Assembly: GCA_947470205.1 (NCBI GenBank)
Contig: CANISK010000003.1
Coordinates: 1-21,918, forward strand
From: Neisseriaceae bacterium
Lineage (GTDB): Bacteria; Pseudomonadota; Gammaproteobacteria; Burkholderiales; UBA11063
Direction of reading: 5' to 3'
DNA length: 21,918 bases
The notes beneath the pieces were generated by a model, which worked only from the letters and a program-made list of their open reading frames with translations, searched no databases and was not told the DNA's origin. Numbering within the stretch: position 1 is the first letter of the stretch; every line of letters starts with the position of its first letter. Below, piece after piece: positions 1 through 6,969 of the stretch. Position numbers and translations under genes: made by a program.

Positions 1-1
1 A

Positions 2-562
2 AAAGACGGCTATCGTTCAAGGGCTGCCTATAAGCTACTTGAGATAGATGATCAGGTGACTTTGTTTCATAAGAATACTGAAGTTGTGGTGGACTTGGGT
101 TGTGCTCCGGGTGGCTGGTCTCAGGTTGTGGTGAATAAAATGAAAGAAATTAATAACCATGGTCTAGTAATTGGGCTAGATATGTTAGATATGGCTCCCA
201 TTCATAATTTACATTTTATAAAAGGAGACTTCACAACAGAAGAAGTGTTGGAAGAGTTATTAAATTTATTAGGTAATAAAAAAGTAGATGTGTTATTGTC
301 TGACATGTCACCAAACTTAAGTGGGATAAAAAATGTAGACCAAGCACGTGGAGGATATTTAATAGAGCTTGCAATAGATTTTGCCAAATCTCATTTAAAA
401 CCAAATGGAACTATGTTGATAAAAGCATTTCAAGGAAGTGAATTTAACAATATTTTAAAACTCGCCAAAGATACATTTAAAACCGTGGATGTAAAAAAAC
501 CCAAAGCTTCCAGAGATGAAAGCTCAGAGGTTTATCTATACTCTTCGTCTTTAAAACCTTGA
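2..562 (+). CDS. rlmE: 23S rRNA (uridine-2'-O-)methyltransferase RlmE/FtsJ, 5' end cut by window
   Basis: RlmE uses S-adenosylmethionine to methylate the 2'-OH of a uridine in the A-loop of 23S rRNA on the 50S subunit. The frame is open from base 2 and begins with KDGYRSRAAYKLLEID, the conserved N-terminal segment of the family, so the true start lies before the window; a GTG at 56 is internal. Visible motifs are the SAM-binding loop VVDLGCAPGGWSQ, and the four positions of the K-D-K-E catalytic set: K in AAYKLLE, D in LLSDMSPN, K in LIKAFQG and E in ESSEVYLYS. About 186 residues are present, against roughly 209 in E. coli, so only some 20 are missing. In many proteobacteria ftsH follows directly; here a gene on the opposite strand intervenes. 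A strong family match. Confidence 0.95.
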   Translation, partial: KDGYRSRAAYKLLEIDDQVTLFHKNTEVVVDLGCAPGGWSQVVVNKMKEINNHGLVIGLDMLDMAPIHNLHFIKGDFTTEEVLEELLNLLGNKKVDVLLSDMSPNLSGIKNVDQARGGYLIELAIDFAKSHLKPNGTMLIKAFQGSEFNNILKLAKDTFKTVDVKKPKASRDESSEVYLYSSSLKP

Positions 563-569
563 CGTTGTT

Positions 570-630
570 AAAAATAAAAAATTTATTCCTTATATACTAG
601 AGTATACCGCGTCATAAATTTTTTATTTTT
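570..630. terminator. AT-only inverted repeat, candidate bidirectional terminator
   Basis: Arms at 570-585 and 615-630 are perfectly complementary over 16 bp and consist only of A and T. Read on either strand, one arm supplies a T-rich tract. A second small hairpin (TATACT-AG-AGTATA, 593-606) lies in the loop. The structure lies between the convergent ends of rlmE (562) and the deubiquitinase-like gene (674), where a shared terminator is expected. The stem has no GC pairs, so its strength is uncertain. Confidence 0.5.
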
Positions 631-673
631 GCCTAGCCAAAATTTCAAATACTGTGAGTATATTATGTATGTA

Positions 674-1729
674 TTAGCACATATAACCTGCAACACGCTT
701 ATGGTTACTATTTCGAATTGCAATAATTTCTGATTCTATGGTATTGGCAATTTTAGTGATTTGGCTATCATTACACAAATACCAAACATCTTTACCATTT
801 TCACTTTTTTTGATGTAAGATATATAATGTCCACTTGCACCACCTGCATCGCCAATATGTACAATAATTGATTTAGCATTACTCAAAATGCTTTTATTAA
901 CTTGCGTCATGGAAGTATCAAAGACAACACCTTTTGTAGTTAAAGTATTTTGATTATTTTTATATTCTGGTAGAATTAATGAAAAACGATCAGGAAGAAT
1001 CGTTGCCAATAATTCCAATGATGAACCTTGTATATTTTTAGATGTACCATTTTCTTTATGAACAAAATCTTTACGTATTATTGTTGTTAATTGTTGCAAA
1101 TTCACATAGTTTTGTTCTGCGTGAAATTTTTTAAATGCGTTTGCAAAATCATCATTTGAATGATTTTTACATTCCTCAGTCATATCTTTATCATTTAAAA
1201 CCATTTGCAACGCTGAGTTTATAAAACAATTAGCACCATTGCTATTTACTAACCCATTTGGTTGATTGGTTTTTATTGCTGTTGCATTATTATTTTGGTT
1301 GTTATTAATTGGTGCACTATGTGTTGAAGATTTTGATAATGCATCATTAGATTGATTACTTGCAACAAAAAGAGATTGTTCAGCGTATGCTCCATTAATT
1401 AAATGATCTATTTGTATTTTTACATTATTAATAGTTTCGCAATCTTGATTCAATTGCGCATCACTTACTTCTACAGGATAAGTTGAAGATAACTGAGTTT
1501 TTAAAAAAGCAATGTCAATTTCATTGCGTAATTTTGACAGGGCATTTCTTTTTGTTTTTGTATCTATTGTTGAAGTACAGATCTCATCAACTTTGTTCTG
1601 ATATTCTTTAGCCATATTCCCGAGATCATCCAGCAATATATTTCTAATTGTAACATTAGATATTTTATTGTCTTGTGTTACCTGCGAGTTTGCTGTTATT
1701 GAGTTTGATTTCATTACTCTATTCATCAT
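674..1729 (-). CDS. Ubiquitin-specific protease-like (peptidase C19) putative effector
   Basis: A 351-residue protein whose C-terminal half has the signature boxes of eukaryotic ubiquitin-specific proteases, cysteine enzymes that remove ubiquitin from host proteins. The Cys box GLVNSNGANCFINSALQ (159-175) puts the nucleophile at C168. The His box GGASGHYISY (296-305) puts the base at H301. WYLCNDSQITKI (316-327) gives the third residue, D321. The Cys box is one residue longer than the usual GLxNxGNTC spacing. Residues 1-155 are polar and partly helical, with an Asn/Gln-rich linker around 141-157. There is no Sec signal peptide or membrane segment, as expected of a T3SS substrate. The start at 1729 (MMNRVM) is followed by alternative ATGs at 1726 and 1714. 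The gene is inverted between rlmE and ftsH, suggesting acquisition. Catalytic assignment is from motifs; effector status is inferred from the nearby T3SS. Confidence 0.72.
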   Translation of the reverse strand: MMNRVMKSNSITANSQVTQDNKISNVTIRNILLDDLGNMAKEYQNKVDEICTSTIDTKTKRNALSKLRNEIDIAFLKTQLSSTYPVEVSDAQLNQDCETINNVKIQIDHLINGAYAEQSLFVASNQSNDALSKSSTHSAPINNNQNNNATAIKTNQPNGLVNSNGANCFINSALQMVLNDKDMTEECKNHSNDDFANAFKKFHAEQNYVNLQQLTTIIRKDFVHKENGTSKNIQGSSLELLATILPDRFSLILPEYKNNQNTLTTKGVVFDTSMTQVNKSILSNAKSIIVHIGDAGGASGHYISYIKKSENGKDVWYLCNDSQITKIANTIESEIIAIRNSNHKRVAGYMC

Positions 1730-1747
1730 ATTTAAATCTTTTCGAAA

Positions 1748-1836
1748 AATATATTATCAGTTATTAGTTAATAATTTTTAAAGTTTAGTTAGTGTTAGTT
1801 TAGTTAAAGTTAAGTTAGTAAAAATAAATTTCTACA
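1748..1836 (+). promoter_or_regulatory. GTTAGTT-repeat leader element, copy 1
   Basis: This stretch resembles the leader of the T3SS secreted-protein gene at 6879-6956. Both begin with AATATATTAT, continue through several GTTAGTT units and AAAGTTAAG, and end with AATAAATTT(C/T)TACA. Here GTTAG units start at 1788, 1794 and 1814. It lies between the divergent deubiquitinase-like gene (start 1729) and ftsH (start 1949) and reads toward ftsH. It may be a binding region for a T3SS regulator acting on the deubiquitinase gene, or the leftover leader of a lost + strand gene. The likeness is by eye. Confidence 0.5.
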
Positions 1837-1881
1837 GTATCCATCTTAACACGATTTTTTATACAATGTAAATACACAAAT

Positions 1882-1910
1882 TTGTTCCATTTTGAAAAAT
1901 ATAGTATAAT
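1882..1910 (+). promoter_or_regulatory. Predicted sigma70 promoter of ftsH
   Basis: TTGTTC (1882-1887) and a consensus TATAAT (1905-1910) are separated by exactly 17 bp. Transcription would begin near 1917, about 30 bases before the ftsH start codon. This gives ftsH its own promoter, consistent with its separation from rlmE by an opposing gene. Confidence 0.65.
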
Positions 1911-1948
1911 GTATCTTTAAGTCAAGATATTTTTTTGGAAAAACATAA

Positions 1949-3763
1949 ATGCGAAATGGAATCTTTAAAAGTTTATTAATTTGGGGTGTTATTGGCATTA
2001 GTCTAATGATGATATTTAATAAATTTAACAACAGTGGCTCATCAGATAAAAATGTTATTGCTTATTCAGAATTTATATCTGAATTAGAAAATGACCAGAT
2101 TAAAAATGTGACAATAGATGTGGGGCAGACCAAATGGATTAAGGGGGACAGAAAAAATAATACGAAGTTTTTAACTTACGCTCCAAATGACCCACAATTA
2201 GTAAATGATCTCATAAAACATAAAGTGTCATTTAATGCCAAACCACAAGAAGAGTCCATTTTGATGAATATCTTCATATCATGGTTTCCTATGTTGTTGT
2301 TGATTGGAATCTGGATATACTTTATGCGTGGAAGTGCTGGAGGTGGTGGCAAAGGTGGTATTGGGGGAGTATTTAGCTTTGGTAAAAGTAGAGCTAAAAT
2401 GATAAACCCTAAAGAAAACCTGATTAGATTTAGCGATGTTGCCGGATGTGAAGAATCTAAACAAGAAGTAAAAGAGATTGTAGACTACCTAAAAAATCCA
2501 GCTAAATATCAAAATTTAGGTGGAATGGTACCAAAAGGGGTATTATTAAGTGGTTCACCTGGAACTGGTAAAACTCTTCTTGCGAAGGCAATAGCAGGGG
2601 AGGCTAGTGTACCTTTTTTTAGTATCTCAGGTTCAGATTTCGTGGAAATGTTTGTAGGTGTGGGCGCATCTCGTGTGAGAGATTTATTTGAACAAGCCAA
2701 AAAAAGTGCTCCTGCTATTATATTTATAGATGAAATAGACGCAGTTGGTAGACAGCGTGGAGCGGGAGTTGGTGGTGGAAATGACGAACGAGAACAAACA
2801 TTAAATCAAATGTTGGTTGAGATGGATGGGTTTGAAACCCATACCACAGTTATTATTATTGCCGCAACAAATAGACCAGATGTGCTAGACCCAGCTTTAA
2901 TGAGACCAGGTAGGTTTGATAGACAAGTAGTGGTGCCATTACCAGATATCAAAGGACGTGAACAAATCTTGTACGTCCACATGAGAAAAATCCCAATTGC
3001 AATGGATGTAGATGGCAGGGTAGTTGCACGTGGTACACCAGGGTTTTCTGGTGCGGACTTGGCAAACTTAGTAAACGAAGCGGCATTATTTGCTGCAAGA
3101 AGAGAGAAAAAACTAGTGGATATGAAAGACTTGGAAGACGCGAAAGATAAAATCATCATGGGTGTAGAACGTAAAACTATGGTGATGAATGAAAAAGAAC
3201 GCAAAAACACTGCTTATCATGAATCAGGGCATGCGATAGTTGCAAAAATCTTACCAAACACAGACCCAGTACATAAAGTCACCATCATTCCACGTGGACG
3301 TGCACTTGGCGTGACTATGCAGCTCCCAGAGGAAGACCGATACTCATACAGTAAAGATTACCTAATCAACCAGATTGCAATACTATTTGGTGGACGTGTG
3401 GCGGAGGAGTTATTTATGAATCAAATGACCACAGGGGCTAGTAACGACTTTGAACGCGCAACAGAGCTGGCGCGTAAAATTGTTACCAAATTTGGTATGA
3501 CTGACGAATTGGGGCCGGTGATTTATGGCCAAAACGATACCGAGGTATTTTTAGGGAGAAGCGTTACTACCCATCAGTCTATCTCGGAACGCACGTTGCA
3601 AAAAATAGATGAGACCATCCGTAAAATTTTAGATACTCAGTATAAAGTTGCTAAAGAAATTTTAACGAATAATAGAGATAAAGTAGAAATGATGGCTCAA
3701 ATGCTTTTAGAAAAAGAAACTATAGACAGCAAAGATATTGACAACATCATAAAGGCACAGTAA
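1949..3763 (+). CDS. ftsH: ATP-dependent zinc metalloprotease FtsH
   Basis: FtsH is a hexameric inner-membrane AAA+ protease that degrades damaged membrane proteins and regulatory proteins. In order: transmembrane segment 1 (about 6-24), a periplasmic domain, transmembrane segment 2 (about 104-126), a glycine-rich linker, then the AAA module with Walker A GSPGTGKT (202-209), Walker B IIFIDEID (257-264) and the second region of homology ending in MRPGRFDRQ. The protease domain has the zinc motif HESGH (H424, E425, H428) and a likely third ligand D500 in [12 protein letters not shown]. At 604 residues it is somewhat shorter than the 644 of E. coli, mainly at the C-terminus. ATG at 1949 follows a modest GGAA ribosome site. 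glmM follows after a repeat-bearing 79-bp gap; folP is not present between them. Confidence 0.98.
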   Translation: MRNGIFKSLLIWGVIGISLMMIFNKFNNSGSSDKNVIAYSEFISELENDQIKNVTIDVGQTKWIKGDRKNNTKFLTYAPNDPQLVNDLIKHKVSFNAKPQEESILMNIFISWFPMLLLIGIWIYFMRGSAGGGGKGGIGGVFSFGKSRAKMINPKENLIRFSDVAGCEESKQEVKEIVDYLKNPAKYQNLGGMVPKGVLLSGSPGTGKTLLAKAIAGEASVPFFSISGSDFVEMFVGVGASRVRDLFEQAKKSAPAIIFIDEIDAVGRQRGAGVGGGNDEREQTLNQMLVEMDGFETHTTVIIIAATNRPDVLDPALMRPGRFDRQVVVPLPDIKGREQILYVHMRKIPIAMDVDGRVVARGTPGFSGADLANLVNEAALFAARREKKLVDMKDLEDAKDKIIMGVERKTMVMNEKERKNTAYHESGHAIVAKILPNTDPVHKVTIIPRGRALGVTMQLPEEDRYSYSKDYLINQIAILFGGRVAEELFMNQMTTGASNDFERATELARKIVTKFGMTDELGPVIYGQNDTEVFLGRSVTTHQSISERTLQKIDETIRKILDTQYKVAKEILTNNRDKVEMMAQMLLEKETIDSKDIDNIIKAQ

Positions 3764-3772
3764 AATATATTA

Positions 3773-3817
3773 TCATTCCCGCGTAGGATCTTGTCATTCC
3801 CGCGTAGGCGGGAATCC
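3773..3817 (+). repeat. Composite palindromic repeat (half-site plus full dRS3-like palindrome)
   Basis: The full unit is ATTCCCGCGTAGGCGGGAAT (3796-3815), with 8-bp arms and a 4-nt loop, fitting the Neisseria dRS3 form ATTCCC-N8-GGGAAT. A half-site, TCATTCCCGCGTAGG, precedes it (ATTCCC at 3775), 21 bp upstream in register. The element fills most of the ftsH-glmM gap and ends 25 bases before the glmM start. The transcript could fold into a hairpin here. Confidence 0.85.
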
Positions 3818-3842
3818 ATGTATATTATAATAAAGCAATAAC

Positions 3843-5180
3843 ATGACCAAACAATATTTTGGCACGGATGGTATCAGAGGTGAGGTCGGAGTATTTCCAA
3901 TCACCCCAGATTTCGCATTAAAACTAGGTTATGCAGTAGGGGTAATCTTAAAACGTAACTTCAAAAAACCTGCAATCATAATAGGAAAAGATACACGTTT
4001 ATCTGGTTATTTATTTGAGTCAAGCCTTGAGGCTGGTTTTTCATATGCAGGGGTGGATGTATATATGGCAGGCCCAGTGCCAACCCCAGCTGTTGCATAC
4101 CTTACTCGCACTCTTCATTTATCTGCAGGAGTGGTAATTAGCGCCTCTCACAATCCATACCAAGACAATGGAATTAAGTTTTTTTCACATATGGGAGCCA
4201 AATTTTCAGATAAAATGGAGCTTGAGATTGAGCAATTACTAGGTCAACCAATGGAAATGGCGGAAACGCTTGGCAAAGTCCGAAGATTAGAAGATGCCAA
4301 AGGGCGATATATTGAATTTTGTAAAAGTACATTTCCACATCATTTAAATTTAAACCATATGAAGATTGTGTTAGATGTGGCAAATGGCGCCACTTATCAG
4401 ATCGCCCCCTCTGTGTTTGAAGAATTGGGAGCAGATGTGGTCACGATAGCCAACACGCCAAATGGTATCAATATAAATCATAATTGTGGCTCTACACATG
4501 AACAAAATCTTATAAAAGCGGTTAAAGATCACAATGCAGATATTGGTATTGCATTTGATGGGGATGGAGATCGGGTAATATTTGTGGATAATAATGGCTT
4601 AGTATACAATGGAGACAAATTACTATATGCGATTCTACAATACCACATCCATAAACAAGATTCACATACCAAAAACCACCATAAATCCATCGTAGGTACA
4701 GTGATGACTAACCTTGCTATGGAGCATGCTATTCATAAAAAAGGTTATGGGTTAATTAGGGCTAAAGTAGGGGATAGATATGTACTAGAAGAGCTACATG
4801 CTCATCATCTCGTTCTTGGTGGGGAGGCATCTGGGCATATTTTATGTCTAGATAAACATACAACAGGAGATGGCATTATATCGGCTCTTCAAGTCCTTAA
4901 GTCCATCATCGCTCTAAATAAACCCTTAAATCAGCTTATTGACTGGGAGCCATATCCACAAAAACTCATTAATATAAAATTAGACAATATAAAAAATGTG
5001 ATACCATCCACACATACTCAAGCGATAATCACAGACGCAGAGGAGGCGCTTAAACCATTTGGTAGGGTTGTGGTTAGAAAAAGTGGCACTGAGCCTTTAA
5101 TTAGAGTAATGGTAGAAGCAAAATTATCCACTGATGCTCAAATGTGGGCAGATAAAATTGCTTTAAGTATTGGGAAATAA
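3843..5180 (+). CDS. glmM: Phosphoglucosamine mutase GlmM
   Basis: GlmM interconverts glucosamine-6-phosphate and glucosamine-1-phosphate, feeding UDP-N-acetylglucosamine synthesis for peptidoglycan and lipopolysaccharide in the cytoplasm. The 445-residue length is typical of the family. Visible motifs are the N-terminal YFGTDGIRGEVG, the phosphoserine loop VISASHNPYQDNGIK with catalytic S102, the Mg-binding DGDGDR with D239, D241 and D243, the sugar-binding GGEASGH, and the C-terminal phosphate-binding RKSGTEPLIRVMVEA. The ATG at 3843 has only a weak ribosome site (TAAAG about 7 bases away), but alignment of the YFGTDGIRG start supports it. It probably shares transcripts with ftsH through the intervening repeat. 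Confidence 0.98.
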   Translation: MTKQYFGTDGIRGEVGVFPITPDFALKLGYAVGVILKRNFKKPAIIIGKDTRLSGYLFESSLEAGFSYAGVDVYMAGPVPTPAVAYLTRTLHLSAGVVISASHNPYQDNGIKFFSHMGAKFSDKMELEIEQLLGQPMEMAETLGKVRRLEDAKGRYIEFCKSTFPHHLNLNHMKIVLDVANGATYQIAPSVFEELGADVVTIANTPNGININHNCGSTHEQNLIKAVKDHNADIGIAFDGDGDRVIFVDNNGLVYNGDKLLYAILQYHIHKQDSHTKNHHKSIVGTVMTNLAMEHAIHKKGYGLIRAKVGDRYVLEELHAHHLVLGGEASGHILCLDKHTTGDGIISALQVLKSIIALNKPLNQLIDWEPYPQKLINIKLDNIKNVIPSTHTQAIITDAEEALKPFGRVVVRKSGTEPLIRVMVEAKLSTDAQMWADKIALSIGK

Positions 5181-5186
5181 ACACGC

Positions 5187-5210
5187 ATTTTGGAAATAAT
5201 TTTGGAAATG
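5187..5210 (+). repeat. Tandem 12-bp duplication carrying a GGAAA ribosome-site core
   Basis: ATTTTGGAAATA (5187-5198) is followed at once by ATTTTGGAAATG (5199-5210), an 11 of 12 match. Each copy contains TTGGAAA. The second copy lies immediately before the TTG start assigned to the DedA-family gene and probably supplies its ribosome site. Confidence 0.6.
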
Positions 5211-5212
5211 TA

Positions 5213-5848
5213 TTGTGGGAATCTATCGTGGAAATATTAAACTATCTTATTGAATTTTTTAGTCAATACGGCTACATTTCAGTTTTTTTGGTATTAATTG
5301 GGTGTGGTCTTGGCATTCCAGTACCAGAAGACATAACTCTCATTGCAGGTGGAGTAATGTGTGCATTATCTCGCGCCACCACCCACCACCTAAGCCCATT
5401 CACCATGTCAATTATCGCACTACTAGGGGTATTAATTGGTGATGGTCTTATGTTCTCTTTGGGGCGTAAGCTAGGCCCAAAAGTCACCCGTGTACCAGGA
5501 ATAAAAAAAATAGTAACCGAAAAGGTATACGTGGAGATTCAAGCTAAAGTATTAAAATATGGTGAAAAAATATTATTTGTAGCAAGATTTCTACCAGGCC
5601 TAAGAGCCCCAATATACATAATGGCAGGCGTAAGTCATAAAATATCATATCTCAGATTCATCCTCATGGACGGTATAGCCGCAATAATCAGCGTCCCAAT
5701 TCTAGTATATCTTGGATATTTTTTTGCCAATGATTTAGACGAGATATTAAATTACGTAAAACATAGTGAAACCATTATTCTCGTAGTGGTAATCATCGTA
5801 ATTGCGTTTATTGTGTACTATAACGTCCGCAAAAAACCCAAAACCTAA
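5213..5848 (+). CDS. DedA-family integral membrane protein
   Basis: DedA (SNARE-associated/VTT) proteins are inner-membrane proteins linked to envelope homeostasis, and some flip lipid carriers. This 211-residue protein shows the family pattern: GIPVPEDITLIAGG (34-47) with the conserved acidic pair E39-D40, GDGLMFSLGR (76-85), and FVARFLPGLRAPIYIMAG (122-139) with the conserved arginine and proline. Several hydrophobic segments follow, the last near 186-203, ending in a basic tail. Its transported substrate cannot be told from sequence. The assigned start is TTG at 5213 with GGAAA about 6 bases upstream; a GTG at 5228 with GGGAA upstream is an equally possible start. It lies 32 bases after glmM and may be co-transcribed. 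Confidence 0.88.
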   Translation: MWESIVEILNYLIEFFSQYGYISVFLVLIGCGLGIPVPEDITLIAGGVMCALSRATTHHLSPFTMSIIALLGVLIGDGLMFSLGRKLGPKVTRVPGIKKIVTEKVYVEIQAKVLKYGEKILFVARFLPGLRAPIYIMAGVSHKISYLRFILMDGIAAIISVPILVYLGYFFANDLDEILNYVKHSETIILVVVIIVIAFIVYYNVRKKPKT

Positions 5849-5849
5849 A

Positions 5850-5879
5850 AATACTTCGAGTATTGCTCCATGTCAGAGC
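5850..5879 (+). terminator. Two small hairpins after the dedA-like gene, weak terminator candidate
   Basis: AATACT-TCG-AGTATT (5850-5864) is followed directly by GCTC-N7-GAGC (5865-5879). They start 2 bases after the stop codon. No run of T follows, so an intrinsic terminator is only a possibility. Confidence 0.3.
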
Positions 5880-5894
5880 GAACCACTTATTCCA

Positions 5895-5938
5895 TCATCC
5901 CCGTGAACTACCTGTCATTCCCGTGAAAACGGGAATCC
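5895..5938 (+). repeat. Composite palindromic repeat bordering the T3SS block (left)
   Basis: The full palindrome ATTCCCGTGAAAACGGGAAT (5917-5936) has 8-bp arms and fits ATTCCC-N8-GGGAAT. A degenerate half-site (ATCCCCGTGAA from 5897) precedes it by 20 bp, the same design as at 3773-3817 and 18244-18289. It lies between the dedA-like gene and the sctT promoter. Confidence 0.8.
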
Positions 5939-6001
5939 AGTTTTATAATATTTTCTATATTTACAAATTCACTTTTTATCATAAATAAACCATAAAACTC
6001 A

Positions 6002-6030
6002 TTGCTTTTATCTGATAAAAGATGTATAAT
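6002..6030 (+). promoter_or_regulatory. Predicted sigma70 promoter of sctT
   Basis: TTGCTT (6002-6007) and TATAAT (6025-6030) are 17 bp apart. Transcription would start near 6037. That is downstream of the in-frame ATG at 6022, which argues for translation from the ATG at 6070. Confidence 0.6.
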
Positions 6031-6069
6031 AGATTTTATCCGCTACTATTATTACAAAAGGCAAATATT

Positions 6070-6840
6070 ATGTTTTTGGTAGACATAATCACTCATAATT
6101 CTGTTTCATCGCTGATGCTAATACTACTGATATTCGCAAGATTTTTAGGGGCAATATCAGTGCATCCGATGTTCTCATCGAGTATATTAAGTTCATTACT
6201 ACGTAATAGTCTTTCTCTCATGCTTGCAATTCTTATATTTCCTTATTTAAGGGCAAATACACAATTAAACCTAAACAATCCATTCATGATGATATTATTA
6301 ATTGCTGGCAATTACTGCTATGGTTACCTTATAGGGTTTTTTTTGAGTTTTCCAATATGGCTTATAGAATCATGTGGAAACATTATAGACACGCAACGTG
6401 GTGAACAGGCGGGAGCGATAATGAATAAACTTACAAGCAATCCAGCATCATCAATTGCCAATCTCCTCACCAAAGCATTTATGGTATATTTTGTAATTAA
6501 TAATGGTCTAATATTCTTTTTTGATACCCTGTTTAGAAGTTTTTCAGTGATACCCGTGGATAATCTCTTGGCAGCGCTCACTCAAATGCACATAAATGAT
6601 TATACGCACGCAGTTAGTCAATATTTTTATTGGGTAATAATTTTAGTACTCCCAATCATAGTAGCACTTTTTTTATTAGATTTAATCTTTGGGCTTATTG
6701 GTGCTTTTATCCCACAAATGAATGTAACTGTCATTGCAATGCCAATAAAAAGTGCATTAGCATTATTTTTACTCACTATGATGTGTGGCTATATTTTTCA
6801 TAATATATTAATAAAATTTTTAATGCCAATTTCATTGTAA
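6070..6840 (+). CDS. sctT: Type III secretion export apparatus protein SctT (FliR/YscT/SpaR family)
   Basis: SctT is an inner-membrane component of the T3SS export gate, assembling with SctR and SctS. The 256-residue protein is mostly hydrophobic, with segments near 11-30, 48-62, 72-97, 135-151, 187-214 and 225-245. The family landmark IDTQRGEQAG (106-115) follows the fourth helix-like region. I prefer SctT to flagellar FliR because of this motif and because secreted-protein genes follow, with no flagellar genes nearby. The ATG at 6070 has AAAAGG 8 bases upstream; an in-frame ATG at 6022 overlaps the -10 box of the predicted promoter and is unlikely to be used. The partner genes sctR, sctS and sctU are not in this window, so sctT is separated from them. 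Confidence 0.87.
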   Translation: MFLVDIITHNSVSSLMLILLIFARFLGAISVHPMFSSSILSSLLRNSLSLMLAILIFPYLRANTQLNLNNPFMMILLIAGNYCYGYLIGFFLSFPIWLIESCGNIIDTQRGEQAGAIMNKLTSNPASSIANLLTKAFMVYFVINNGLIFFFDTLFRSFSVIPVDNLLAALTQMHINDYTHAVSQYFYWVIILVLPIIVALFLLDLIFGLIGAFIPQMNVTVIAMPIKSALALFLLTMMCGYIFHNILIKFLMPISL

Positions 6841-6846
6841 TAACGA

Positions 6847-6865
6847 TTGAAGAAATTTTCTTCAA
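6847..6865. promoter_or_regulatory. 19-bp perfect palindrome, candidate operator
   Basis: TTGAAGAAATTTTCTTCAA has 9-bp arms around one central base. It lies 6 bases after the sctT stop and about 20 bp before a TATAAT, overlapping where the -35 region of the following operon would be. The near-absent loop favours a dimeric protein site over an RNA hairpin. A role ending the sctT transcript is the alternative. Confidence 0.4.
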
Positions 6866-6878
6866 CTTATATTTAATA

Positions 6879-6956
6879 AATATATTATAATATTATTAAG
6901 TTAGTTAAAAAGTTAGTTGTTAGTTAAAAGTTAAGCACATAGAATAAATTTTTACA
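6879..6956 (+). promoter_or_regulatory. Leader/promoter of the secreted-protein operon, GTTAGTT-repeat element copy 2
   Basis: A consensus TATAAT (6886-6891) is followed by GTTAGTT at 6900, 6912 and 6919 and GTTAAG at 6930, then AATAAATTTTTACA. A good ribosome site, AAGGAAGA (6956-6963), precedes the ATG at 6970. There is no convincing -35 at 17 bp (TTCAAC lies 19 bp away), which fits a promoter needing an activator. The same arrangement recurs at 1748-1836. Confidence 0.5.
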
Positions 6957-6969
6957 AGGAAGATGTACC

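Noticed and set aside
2806..3210. 134-residue open frame on the - strand inside ftsH
   Set aside because: Lies wholly opposite the conserved AAA and protease region of FtsH; a by-product of its codon use.
6022..6069. Upstream ATG for sctT adding 16 residues
   Set aside because: It overlaps the TATAAT of a well-spaced promoter and has no properly spaced ribosome site; ATG 6070 has AAAAGG.
6070..6840. Flagellar FliR instead of SctT
   Set aside because: The DTQRGEQAG motif and the neighbouring secreted-protein and chaperone genes fit T3SS; there are no flagellar genes in view.
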